A stretch of 59,845 bases of DNA from Caldatribacterium sp964426875 (GTDB lineage: Bacteria > Atribacterota > Atribacteria > Atribacterales > Caldatribacteriaceae). The stretch is taken from NCBI GenBank assembly GCA_964426875.1, contig CAYRSB010000008.1:1-59845 (forward strand), given 5' to 3'. The position numbers were made by a program, and so were the translations under genes. Shown here in pieces: positions 53,184 through 59,845 of the stretch. Position 1 is the first letter of the stretch. Each line of letters opens with the position of its first letter. A model generated the notes under the pieces. That model searched no databases. It saw only the letters and a program-made list of their open reading frames with translations, and was not told where the DNA came from.

Positions 53184-53707
53184 AGGTCTGGGGTCCCTTG
53201 GGGGAAAGAGTCACGGTTTCCCTCTTTTTTCTGGGGGCGACGAAGCTCTTTTTTGACGCCGGTCCCCTCCTGAAAGGGTGGGATCCTCTTTTTTCTGGAA
53301 CATACGGGATAGGGGAAGTGCTCCTTGAGGCCTGTGTCCTTGGAGTTGAACATGTTGTGGTGCGAGTTCCTGGCAAGTCTCCTTATGATGGAGGCATGGG
53401 AATACTTGAAGCTCTGGGGGTAGAGTTTTTGGATGCTCAGGGAAGGCGGCTCTCCGGGATGGGAGACAACCTCAAGAGGGTGGTTACCCTTGACCTTTGC
53501 AATCTGATCATGAAGCCCAGGACCCTCGAAGTCGAGGTCGCCATGGGTTGTGAGGAACCGTCTTCTTCCCTGGGGGAAGATGTGCAGCGCTTTGCGCGGG
53601 TAATCGAGCGCTGTACCGGAGAGAGAGTTTTTTGGCATCATGGAGGGGTAGGAATGAGCCTTGAAACCTTCTGGGGAGCAAAAATCATCGGCGGGGAGGG
53701 TGTATGA
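53165..53707 (+). CDS. Short glycerate-2-kinase-like protein
   Basis: 180 aa from a TTG at 53165, with AAAGGAGGG 10 nt upstream. The segment TYGIGEVLLEACVLGVEHVVVRV, then YDGGMGILEALGVEFLDAQGRRL, matches the central part of PF02595 glycerate kinases (typical: TYGTGELI..A, then GGSATNDGGAGM..ALG). True enzymes are about 370 aa; this one lacks the N-terminal PDSFKG domain and the C-terminal half, and the GGSATND loop reads GKSPY. It is probably not a normal kinase. It lies two genes before enolase, whose substrate 2-phosphoglycerate is the product of this kinase class. Overlaps on both sides show it is a maintained gene. Confidence 0.6.
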   Translation: MGERPLKVWGPLGERVTVSLFFLGATKLFFDAGPLLKGWDPLFSGTYGIGEVLLEACVLGVEHVVVRVPGKSPYDGGMGILEALGVEFLDAQGRRLSGMGDNLKRVVTLDLCNLIMKPRTLEVEVAMGCEEPSSSLGEDVQRFARVIERCTGERVFWHHGGVGMSLETFWGAKIIGGEGV

Positions 53708-54105
53708 CAGTGGGAGAAAGGATTGTCTTCCGTTTCCCCATCCAGGGAATCTCGGTGGTAGCCGAGCTTTTCGCGACCGATTTGGCCCAAAAAGTTCTGA
53801 GTATCCTTCCCTTTCAGGGGAGGGTGAACACCTGGGGGAAAGAAATCTACTTTCCCATTCCCTTAAAGAGTATCATTGCTCATCCCGAAGAAGTGGTGGA
53901 GAAAGGAGATGTGGCCTACTGGCAGGATGGGGCGTGTCTGTGTCTCTTTTTCGGACCCACGCCTGCGAGCCGCACGGAGAACGAGATCAGGCCTGCCAGT
54001 CCGGTGGAAGTGGTAGGAAAGATTGAAGGGGATGTCGCGCTCTTGGAGCGGATCCCTTCTGGAAGTGTCATAGAAATAGTCCGAGAGAGGAGTGAAACGC
54101 AGTGA
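53704..54105 (+). CDS. Cyclophilin-like fold protein (TM1367 type)
   Basis: 133 aa. It has the beta-barrel pattern of small cyclophilin-like proteins of thermophiles: LFATDLAQKVLSILPFQGRVNTWGKE, a central VVEKGDVAYWQDGACLCLFFGPTP and SRTENEIRPASPVEVVGKI. The active-site residues of true peptidyl-prolyl isomerases are not preserved, and the function is unknown. It starts with 4-bp coupling to the previous gene and overlaps enolase by 4 bp (GTGA). Confidence 0.8.
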   Translation: MTVGERIVFRFPIQGISVVAELFATDLAQKVLSILPFQGRVNTWGKEIYFPIPLKSIIAHPEEVVEKGDVAYWQDGACLCLFFGPTPASRTENEIRPASPVEVVGKIEGDVALLERIPSGSVIEIVRERSETQ

Positions 54106-55388
54106 GTACGATTTTTGATGTTCATGCCAGGGAAATCCTTGACTCCCGCGGAAATCCCACAATTGAGGTGGAAGTGACTCTGGCTTCAGGGGCTTTTGGA
54201 AGGGCGGCGATTCCCTCTGGAGCTTCGACCGGTACCTTTGAGGCCGTGGAGTTACGCGATGGGGACAAAAGCCGTTACCTTGGAAAAGGGGTGCGGAAGG
54301 CTGTCGAAAATGTCAATGAAATCATTGCTCCTGAGGTCATAGGTCTTGATGCTTTGGACCAGGCCCTCATCGACAAAACCCTCATTGAGCTTGACGGGAC
54401 GCCGAATAAGGGTAAGCTTGGGGCTAATGCCATTTTAGGAGTCTCTTTGGCCTGTGCTAAGGCGGCAGCCATGTACACCGAGCTTCCTCTCTACCGGTAT
54501 CTTGGAGGAGTGAATGCTCGGGAGCTTCCCGTTCCTCTCATGAACATTTTGAACGGTGGGAAACACGCCGACAGTGGTGTCGATATCCAGGAGTTTATGA
54601 TCGCTCCCTGTGGAGCCCTCTCCTTCTCCGAGGCTCTCCGGATGGGAGCGGAAATTTTCCACACTCTGGCGAAGGTCCTGAAAAAGCGGGGATACTCCAT
54701 CGGTGTGGGAGACGAGGGAGGATTTGCTCCAAATCTCCGTTCCTCTATCGAGGCCATTGAGGTCATCCTCGAGGCCATTCAGATGAGTGGCTACGAGCCG
54801 GGGAAGGACGTTTATCTTGCCCTTGATCCAGCAGCTTCGGAGTTCTACAAAGACGGTGTCTATGTCTTTGAACGGGAAGGCGTGCGCCGGAGCATTGAGG
54901 AAATGATCGAGTTTTACACAGAACTCGTGGAGAAGTACCCCATCATCTCCATTGAGGATGGCCTGGCCGAGGAAGACTGGGAAGGTTGGAAGAAGCTTAC
55001 CTTCGCTCTGGGACATAGAGTGCAGCTTGTGGGGGACGACCTCTTTGTAACCAACAAAGAGCGCCTGATGCGAGGCATCCGGGAGAATATCTGTAACTCC
55101 ATCCTCATCAAGCTCAATCAGATTGGGACCCTCAGCGAGACCATGGAGACGATCGAGATTGCCAAGAGAGCCGGGTACACTACGGTTATCTCGCATCGCT
55201 CTGGAGAGACTGAGGATACCACGATTGCCGACCTGGCTGTAGCCTGTAACAGTGGGCAGATTAAAACCGGGTCGTTGTGTCGTTCTGAGCGTATTGCCAA
55301 ATACAACCAGCTTTTGAGAATCGAGGAAGAGTTGGGGAATGCGGCCATATTCCGAGGTAGAGGGGTTTTCCAGATCTCTGCCTCCTGA
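54102..55388 (+). CDS. eno: Enolase
   Basis: 428 aa from a GTG. It interconverts 2-phosphoglycerate and phosphoenolpyruvate. The N-terminal signature is REILDSRGNPTIEVEV; catalytic and metal residues lie in SGASTGTFEAVELRDGD, DEGGFAPNL, ISIEDGLAEEDW and GDDLFVTN; the C-terminal signature is LIKLNQIGTLSETMETI and ISHRSGETEDTTIADLAVA. It is a complete glycolytic enzyme, translationally coupled upstream. The 3' end overlaps the next gene by 50 bp. Confidence 0.98.
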   Translation: MSTIFDVHAREILDSRGNPTIEVEVTLASGAFGRAAIPSGASTGTFEAVELRDGDKSRYLGKGVRKAVENVNEIIAPEVIGLDALDQALIDKTLIELDGTPNKGKLGANAILGVSLACAKAAAMYTELPLYRYLGGVNARELPVPLMNILNGGKHADSGVDIQEFMIAPCGALSFSEALRMGAEIFHTLAKVLKKRGYSIGVGDEGGFAPNLRSSIEAIEVILEAIQMSGYEPGKDVYLALDPAASEFYKDGVYVFEREGVRRSIEEMIEFYTELVEKYPIISIEDGLAEEDWEGWKKLTFALGHRVQLVGDDLFVTNKERLMRGIRENICNSILIKLNQIGTLSETMETIEIAKRAGYTTVISHRSGETEDTTIADLAVACNSGQIKTGSLCRSERIAKYNQLLRIEEELGNAAIFRGRGVFQISAS

Positions 55389-55668
55389 GCCAAAGTGGGT
55401 CAAGTTTCTCTTTGTTGTGCTCTTTACCCTTGCGCTCTTTATCTTTGCGCCGCGCTTCGGTGAAAAGGTAGTGGAATATCTCGGCTTTTCTCGGGAGCTT
55501 GAAGAACTCGCGAAGGAAGAGATAAAGCTTCAGGAGGAGATCAAAAGCCTTTCTAAGGAGCGGAAGTATCTTGAAGAGGACTGGTACGTTGAAAAACTTG
55601 CCCGGGAAAAGTTGCACCTTGTCAAGCCTGGAGAAATTCTTGTTCGAGTGGTGAAGCCTGGGGAGTGA
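55339..55668 (+). CDS. FtsB/DivIC-like septum formation protein
   Basis: 109 aa, a bitopic protein. A short cytoplasmic N-terminus is followed by a transmembrane helix (VKFLFVVLFTLALFIFA), a coiled coil (LEELAKEEIKLQEEIKSLSKER) and the DivIC/FtsB terminal motif WYVEKLAREKLHLVKPGEILV. It joins the FtsL/FtsQ-type division complex. eno-ftsB adjacency is also common in proteobacteria. It starts 50 bp inside enolase. Confidence 0.88.
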   Translation: MRPYSEVEGFSRSLPPEPKWVKFLFVVLFTLALFIFAPRFGEKVVEYLGFSRELEELAKEEIKLQEEIKSLSKERKYLEEDWYVEKLAREKLHLVKPGEILVRVVKPGE

Positions 55669-55694
55669 CCTTGGGCTTTTTGCAGAGATGGAAG

Positions 55695-55722
55695 TTGACG
55701 CAAGGCAAGAGTTTGGTATAAT
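55695..55722 (+). promoter_or_regulatory. Promoter of tRNA-Ala
   Basis: TTGACG (55695-55700), a 16-bp spacer and TATAAT (55717-55722). It lies 13 bp upstream of the tRNA 5' end. Apart from one base in the -35, it matches the sigma-A consensus. Confidence 0.82.
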
Positions 55723-55734
55723 ATGGGTGCTTGC

Positions 55735-55810
55735 GGGGCTGTGGCGCAGTTGGGAGCGCGTCTCCTTGGCGTGGAGAAGGTCACGGGTTCAAATCCCGTC
55801 AGCTCCACCA
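55735..55810 (+). tRNA. tRNA-Ala (anticodon GGC)
   Basis: 76 nt including encoded CCA. The acceptor stem is GGGGCTG/CAGCTCC. It contains the alanine identity G3-U70 pair (third base G paired with T in CAGCTCC). The anticodon stem-loop is TCTCC-TTGGCGT-GGAGA, and the T-arm is CGGGTTCAAATCCCG. It decodes GCC and GCU. Confidence 0.96.
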
Positions 55811-55816
55811 GATGGT

Positions 55817-55843
55817 AAGCTCGTCCGAAAGGGCGAGCTTTTT
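55817..55843 (+). terminator. Intrinsic terminator after tRNA-Ala
   Basis: AAGCTCGTCC (55817-55826), tetraloop GAAA, GGGCGAGCTT (55831-55840), followed by a run of T (55839-55843). It lies 6 bp after the tRNA and 8 bp before the leuS Shine-Dalgarno. Confidence 0.85.
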
Positions 55844-55862
55844 ATGTATTAGGAGGCTCGGT

Positions 55863-58331
55863 GTGGTGCGGACGTACGACTTTGCGGGAATCGAGGAGAA
55901 GTGGCAAAGGCGTTGGGAAGAGGACAAAATCTTCCAATCCGAGCGGGATGAGACAAAGAAAAAGTACTATGTTCTCGAGATGTTCCCCTATCCTTCTGGT
56001 GACCCCCACATGGGACACGTGAAAAACTACGTTATTGGGGATGTGGTAGCGCGTTATTTCTTTCGCTTGGGCTATAATGTCCTTCACCCCATGGGTTTCG
56101 ATGCTTTTGGGCTCCCGGCAGAGAATGCCGCCATCCAGCATGGGATTCATCCGGCCCAATGGACCCATGAAAAAATCGAGCGGATGCGAGAGGTCCTGAA
56201 ACGCCTGGGTATAAGCTATGACTGGCGGAGGGAGGTTATCACCTGTGAACCGGAGTACTACCGCTTCACCCAGTGGTTCTTCCTCCAGTTCTACAAGCAC
56301 GGATTAGCGTACAAGAAAGAAGGCCCGGTCAACTGGTGTCCGTCCTGTGCCACGGTTTTGGCCAACGAACAGGTGGTGGAAGGAGCCTGTGAACGTTGCG
56401 GAACCCCTGTGATGCGCAAAAAGCTTAGTCAGTGGTACTTCCGCATCACCAGGTATGCTGAAGATCTCCTCAAAGACATGGGGCTCTTGGGGAAATGGCC
56501 GGAGCGAGTCCTCATAATGCAGAAGAACTGGATAGGAAAAAGCGAGGGCGCATACATTGATTTTGCCATACCGGACCTCGGTAAAATTGTCACGGTCTTC
56601 ACTACCCGTCCTGACACCATCTTCGGTGTGACCTTTTTCCTTCTCGCTCCGGAGCATCCCCTGGTGGACGAGCTTGTCCGGGGAACTCCTTACGAAGGAA
56701 AGGTCAGGGAGTTCCGGGAACGTATTGCTCGAAAGAGCGAGATTGAGCGGATTTCCGACCTCACCGAGAAAGAAGGTCTCTACATCGGCAAAGATGTGGT
56801 AAACCCGGTGAGTGGAGAACGAGTCCCCATATGGATTGCCGATTACGTGCTTTTGGAGTACGGGACTGGGGCGGTCATGGCTGTTCCGGCCCATGATGAA
56901 CGGGACTGGCAGTTTGCCAAAAAGTACGGCCTTCCCATCCGTCAGGTTATTGTTCCCCTTGAGGGTGAACCCAAAGAGGAGTATTTTTCTGACCCAGGAG
57001 TCATGGTGAACTCTGGTCCTTTTAGCGGTTTTTCTTCGGAAGAGGGGAAGGAAAGGGTCATCGCATTCCTTGAGGAGCGAGGTCTTGGGAAGAGAGCCGT
57101 CTCGTATCGTTTGCGGGACTGGCTCATCTCGCGTCAAAGGTATTGGGGAGCACCAATTCCCATCGTTTACTGCGAGAAGTGTGGGGAGGTTCCCGTTCCT
57201 GAAGAAGATCTTCCGGTTCTTCTTCCACCCAATGTGGACTTCCTTCCTACCGGCCCTTCACCTTTGGCTCGCTGTGAAGAGTTTGTAAACACTACCTGCC
57301 CCCGTTGCGGAGGGAGAGCAAAGCGTGAAACCGACACTATGGACACCTTTGTCTGCTCTTCGTGGTACTACCTCCGCTACTGTTCTCCCTGGGCAGAGGA
57401 CAAGCCCTTTGAGAAGAAAGACATAGACTACTGGATGCCTGTTGACCAGTACATCGGCGGTGTAGAACACGCTATACTCCACCTTCTCTATGCCCGTTTC
57501 TTCACGAAGGTTCTCAACGATCTGAAATTTGTGGAATTCCGGGAGCCTTTCCTTAATCTCTTCGCACAGGGCATGGTCACCAAAGACGGAGCAAAGATGT
57601 CAAAGTCTAAGGGGAACACCGTAAGCCCTCGGGAAATTATTGAGAAATTCGGGGCTGACACTGTGCGAGTCTTCATCCTCTTTGCTGGTCCTCCAGAACT
57701 CGACATGGAGTGGTCGGACCGAGGGGTGGAGGGGGCCTTCCGCTTCCTGAATCGGGTGTGGAGGATGGCACAAGATATTCTCGAGCTTCCCACCAGCGGG
57801 GAAGCAACCTTTTCCAAGAAGGAGTGTGCTGCTCTGGAGCGAAAGATTCACCAGACCATTTTCCGGGTTAACACCGATATCACTGAGAAATTCCACTTTA
57901 ACACTGCCATAAGTGCCATGATGGAGCTTCTCAACGAGATGAATGATTATCTGCGCTATCTGCAGGAGAAGGGTGCTCACCCCAAAGAGCGGGACATACT
58001 CCTTTCAGGCATGCGGGTCTTTCTCTCTCTTTTGAATCCTATTGCGCCACACCTGACCGAGGAACTCTGGGAAGTGCTCGGTGGAGAACCTTATCTTTCC
58101 AAAGCTTCCTGGCCGGTGCATGATCCGGAAAAGCTCTACGAAGAAATTGTGGAGGTCGTTGTTCAGGTGAACGGGAAAGTCCGGGGTAAAATCGTAGTGC
58201 CTCGAGGGGTCAAGGAAGAGGAAGTCATAGAGAGAGTGCTTGCGGACGAGCGTATCAAGCAGTGGCTCAACGGAAAATCTCTCAAAAAGCACGTTTACGT
58301 TCCGGATAAGCTTGTGAACCTTGTAGTATGA
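55863..58331 (+). CDS. leuS: Leucyl-tRNA synthetase
   Basis: 822 aa from a GTG at 55863 (AGGAGG 6 nt upstream; a second GTG follows directly). This is a bacterial-type class I enzyme. The HIGH motif is PYPSGDPHMGH, the KMSKS motif is AKMSKSKGNTV, zinc-binding cysteines lie in WCPSCATVL and CERCGTP, and the CP1 editing domain contains TTRPDTIFGVTF. The C-terminal anticodon and leucine-specific segments are intact (VNGKVRGKI). There is no T-box or own promoter in the 19 bp after the tRNA-Ala terminator, so expression depends on read-through. It overlaps comEA by 4 bp. Confidence 0.97.
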   Translation: MVRTYDFAGIEEKWQRRWEEDKIFQSERDETKKKYYVLEMFPYPSGDPHMGHVKNYVIGDVVARYFFRLGYNVLHPMGFDAFGLPAENAAIQHGIHPAQWTHEKIERMREVLKRLGISYDWRREVITCEPEYYRFTQWFFLQFYKHGLAYKKEGPVNWCPSCATVLANEQVVEGACERCGTPVMRKKLSQWYFRITRYAEDLLKDMGLLGKWPERVLIMQKNWIGKSEGAYIDFAIPDLGKIVTVFTTRPDTIFGVTFFLLAPEHPLVDELVRGTPYEGKVREFRERIARKSEIERISDLTEKEGLYIGKDVVNPVSGERVPIWIADYVLLEYGTGAVMAVPAHDERDWQFAKKYGLPIRQVIVPLEGEPKEEYFSDPGVMVNSGPFSGFSSEEGKERVIAFLEERGLGKRAVSYRLRDWLISRQRYWGAPIPIVYCEKCGEVPVPEEDLPVLLPPNVDFLPTGPSPLARCEEFVNTTCPRCGGRAKRETDTMDTFVCSSWYYLRYCSPWAEDKPFEKKDIDYWMPVDQYIGGVEHAILHLLYARFFTKVLNDLKFVEFREPFLNLFAQGMVTKDGAKMSKSKGNTVSPREIIEKFGADTVRVFILFAGPPELDMEWSDRGVEGAFRFLNRVWRMAQDILELPTSGEATFSKKECAALERKIHQTIFRVNTDITEKFHFNTAISAMMELLNEMNDYLRYLQEKGAHPKERDILLSGMRVFLSLLNPIAPHLTEELWEVLGGEPYLSKASWPVHDPEKLYEEIVEVVVQVNGKVRGKIVVPRGVKEEEVIERVLADERIKQWLNGKSLKKHVYVPDKLVNLVV

Positions 58332-58879
58332 TTGCCTTTTCTCAGCGGGAAAAGATTTTAGCAATAAGTGCTGCCCTTTTGGCCCTCCTTCTGGTGGTGG
58401 TAGTATGGTGGGGGAATCGTCCTCGGGCTTCTTCTCCAAGCATCATCGTCGTTCACGTTGAAGGGGCAATAAGACGCCCTGGAGTTTACAGGGTCAAGGA
58501 GGGAACACGGATATACGAACTTATTGAAGAGGCGGGAGGAACGACCGAAGAGGCGGATCTTCGGAGCTTGAATCTTGCTGCCTTTTTGTATGACGGGCAG
58601 AAACTTATCATCCCTGCCACGTCTTCGGGTACTCTTCTTGTGACTTCCCCTTTGCCTTCTTCTCTGGCAAGAATTCCTTCTTCTACCGCTATCGTTAACG
58701 TGAACACCGCTTCGGTGAAGGAACTTGAAGTGCTTCCCGGAATTGGAGAGGTTCTTGCTCAACGTATCGTGGAGTATAGAGAGAACAACGGTCCTTTCAA
58801 AACCCCAGAAGACCTCCTGAAAGTACGGGGTATTGGACCGAAAAAACTCGAAGAAATCCGGGACCTTATCAGTTTTTAG
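58328..58879 (+). CDS. comEA: ComEA-family competence/DNA-binding protein
   Basis: 183 aa. It has an N-terminal membrane anchor (ILAISAALLALLLVVVVWW), an SLBB/soluble-ligand-binding domain (VHVEGAIRRPGVYRVKEGTRI) and C-terminal helix-hairpin-helix motifs (VNVNTASVKELEVLPGIGEVLAQRIVEYR and LLKVRGIGPKKLEEI). In competent bacteria it binds incoming double-stranded DNA at the cell surface. comEC is not in the window, so competence cannot be claimed. The end overlaps the convergent asp23 gene by 4 bp. Confidence 0.92.
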   Translation: MIAFSQREKILAISAALLALLLVVVVWWGNRPRASSPSIIVVHVEGAIRRPGVYRVKEGTRIYELIEEAGGTTEEADLRSLNLAAFLYDGQKLIIPATSSGTLLVTSPLPSSLARIPSSTAIVNVNTASVKELEVLPGIGEVLAQRIVEYRENNGPFKTPEDLLKVRGIGPKKLEEIRDLISF

Positions 58880-59292
58880 GCAGGCGAGGATTCCTCTTTG
58901 GCTTCCTCTCGATAGGAAACGTCCCGTATATTGATGTCTACTTTCGTCACTGCCATTCCAGTCTTTGTCTCGACGACGTTTTTCACCTCTTTTTGGATGC
59001 GGCGGGCCACATCGATAAGCACCGAGTCGATATCGGCCACGATAGCAATCTCGAGGTGAACGGTCTTGTCCTTAACCTCTACTTTGACACCTTTGTTGAG
59101 TTCTCTTTTCCCGATGAGCGCGCTCAAAGAGGCCGATGGTACCCCGGCCATGCCTGTAACTCCAGGAACCTTCATGGTGGTGATGGCTGCTAAAGTGGCG
59201 ATAATATCCGGAGCGATGGTAATTTCGCCCAAGACCTCACCGAGAGCTTTAGTCTCTTCAAGTTGAGGCTTTTCCTGGTATTCTTCGTTCAT
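58876..59292 (-). CDS. Asp23/Gls24-family envelope stress protein
   Basis: 138 aa. The family core is seen in LGEITIAPDIIATLAAITTMKVPGVTGMAG and GVKVEVKDKTVHLEIAIVADID, then VQKEVKNVVETKTGMAVTKVDINI-like ending. In Firmicutes these are cell-envelope homeostasis proteins (Asp23, AmaP partners). Charged, acidic tails flank the domain. A strong GAGGAGGAGG precedes the ATG. A weak promoter (TAAAAT at about 59323 on the minus strand) may lie upstream. Confidence 0.92.
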   Translation of the reverse strand: MNEEYQEKPQLEETKALGEVLGEITIAPDIIATLAAITTMKVPGVTGMAGVPSASLSALIGKRELNKGVKVEVKDKTVHLEIAIVADIDSVLIDVARRIQKEVKNVVETKTGMAVTKVDINIRDVSYREEAKEESSPA

Positions 59293-59790
59293 AAGATCCT
59301 CCTCCTCTCGTTTTTCTATTTTACCTGAAATATATCCTTTTGCCTACCATTCGGTTCGGCAGTATCCCGGGAATTGTGTCTGTAGCGTACTCTATTTTGT
59401 GTAAAAAGGGGAACACTAGGAGAGAGAAAGACCTCTTGATGGGTACAATGGAGAAGCAAAAGCTCAAAACACCAATGGCCCATCACTCAGGGCATTTCTT
59501 TAGGAAAAAAGCAAAATCAAAAAGAGAGTCAAGGAAATCTTGGAAGCGATCATTTACTTCCCTGGAACAAGAAGCCTTCCTGGGAGAGAAGAAAGATTGG
59601 GTCTTGAAGCCCTGATGAGGAAAATCGAAGACCTCGCCATTCTGAGAACAGGAAAAAGGGGTTCCATCCCCTCTTTTTGGAATCCTACAAGCCAATCCTC
59701 TCCTTTCTGAATGCACTCATTTTGGCTCTGTGGTAGAGACAGGTATTCCACCAGAGACTGCCCGCACAGTGAAGAGCCCTTTTCAAGACC
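59293..59790. other. Gene-poor terminal stretch, possible insertion-sequence relic
   Basis: About 500 bp with no intact gene. On the plus strand a frame around 59540-59706 reads EILEAIIYFPGTRSLPGREE and EALMRKIEDLAILRTGK and then stops, which is protein-like but short. GTGTCTGTAGCGTACTC and TTGTGTAAAAAGGGG (59377-59411) resemble in style the ends of IS256-type elements, but no partner end was seen. The stretch lies between asp23 and the terminal repeat. Confidence 0.4.
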
Positions 59791-59845
59791 GACAGTGTCA
59801 ACCTATTGTAGGAATATTTTTTGTAATCCTCTCCATTTCTGCCTT
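59791..59845 (-). repeat. 55-bp terminal repeat, inverted partner of 277-331
   Basis: The last 55 bases are the exact reverse complement of 277-331. The outer boundary GACAGTGTC faces into the window. If the repeat is an insertion-sequence end, a second copy in the opposite orientation begins here and the contig stops because the repeat could not be resolved. Confidence 0.88.

Noticed and set aside
55811..55862. A T-box or leader regulator for leuS
   Set aside because: The only structure between tRNA-Ala and leuS is a simple terminator; there is no T-box consensus and too little space.

Overview
This 59.8 kb window is a gene-dense bacterial chromosome fragment of balanced to slightly high GC, with about 58 recognisable protein genes and three tRNA genes. 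The gene mix combines Gram-positive-type elements (a leucine T-box, Veg, Asp23/Gls24, ComEA, an ECF-type S component, a DivIC/FtsB-like protein) with thermophile and archaeal-type elements (a group 3b [NiFe] hydrogenase in sulfhydrogenase order, short archaeal-type LeuC/LeuD, a TM1367-like cyclophilin-fold protein). It also has Spy/CpxP-like and YbjQ proteins. This suggests an anaerobic, probably thermophilic, fermentative lineage such as Atribacterota (Caldatribacterium-like) or a deep clostridial or thermotogal relative. The assignment is inference; there is no rRNA here.

Layout. 1-331: the end of a probable insertion sequence; its last 55 bp recur inverted at 59791-59845. 0.39-7.6 kb: parA-parB, an M23 peptidase, a secreted protein, a SIS-domain sugar isomerase with a PfkB kinase, a UbiB/ABC1 kinase and YbjQ. 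7.6-12.1 kb: tRNA-Ser(UGA), a Spy-like periplasmic protein with a two-component system, an ECF S component and a Dph6-like ATPase. 12.1-20.6 kb: a Leu T-box followed by ilvD-ilvB-ilvN-ilvC-leuA-leuC-leuD. 20.6-23.3 kb, minus strand: UPF0210, an ACT-domain regulator, endonuclease V and Veg. 23.3-32.4 kb: an accessory, partly decayed stretch with a CrtI-like FAD oxidoreductase, an aldo/keto reductase, a secreted alpha/beta hydrolase and a small exported molybdopterin-fold protein, plus about 3 kb of low coding density. 30.5-36.2 kb, minus strand: a tripartite tricarboxylate transporter (tctC-tctB-tctA) with a DapA-family aldolase and an interrupted secreted Ig-like protein. tctB carries a frameshift and tctC seems to lack its true 5' end beside an assembly gap. 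37.1-43.1 kb: a hydrogenase operon (beta-gamma-delta-alpha) followed by its protease, a shortened HypA and a HypC-HydE fusion protein. 43.1-43.9 kb: HD-GYP remains. 44.4-53.2 kb: tRNA-Gln(UUG), glmU-prs-rplY-pth-PAP2-like-mfd-mazG, a PRTase-like gene and rqcP. 53.2-59.3 kb: a short glycerate-kinase-like gene, a cyclophilin-fold gene, eno, a divIC/ftsB-like gene, tRNA-Ala(GGC), leuS, comEA and, convergently, asp23.

How the parts work together. The ilv/leu block makes valine and leucine precursors and should be induced by uncharged tRNA-Leu. leuB and ilvE are not present. The hydrogenase couples H2 to NAD(P)(H) and carries its own late-maturation set; hypB, hypD, hypE and hypF are not in the window. 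The most unusual locus is the last gene of that operon, in which the [NiFe] chaperone HypC is fused to a radical-SAM protein of the HydE type, a family otherwise tied to [FeFe]-hydrogenase maturation.

Assembly cautions. The 100-N gap at 36219-36318 is flanked by an exact 55-bp duplication, so it probably hides a simple overlap of contig ends. The inverted repeat at the two window ends is also 55 bp. Both look like assembly-graph junctions at k=55, the second at a multicopy element.
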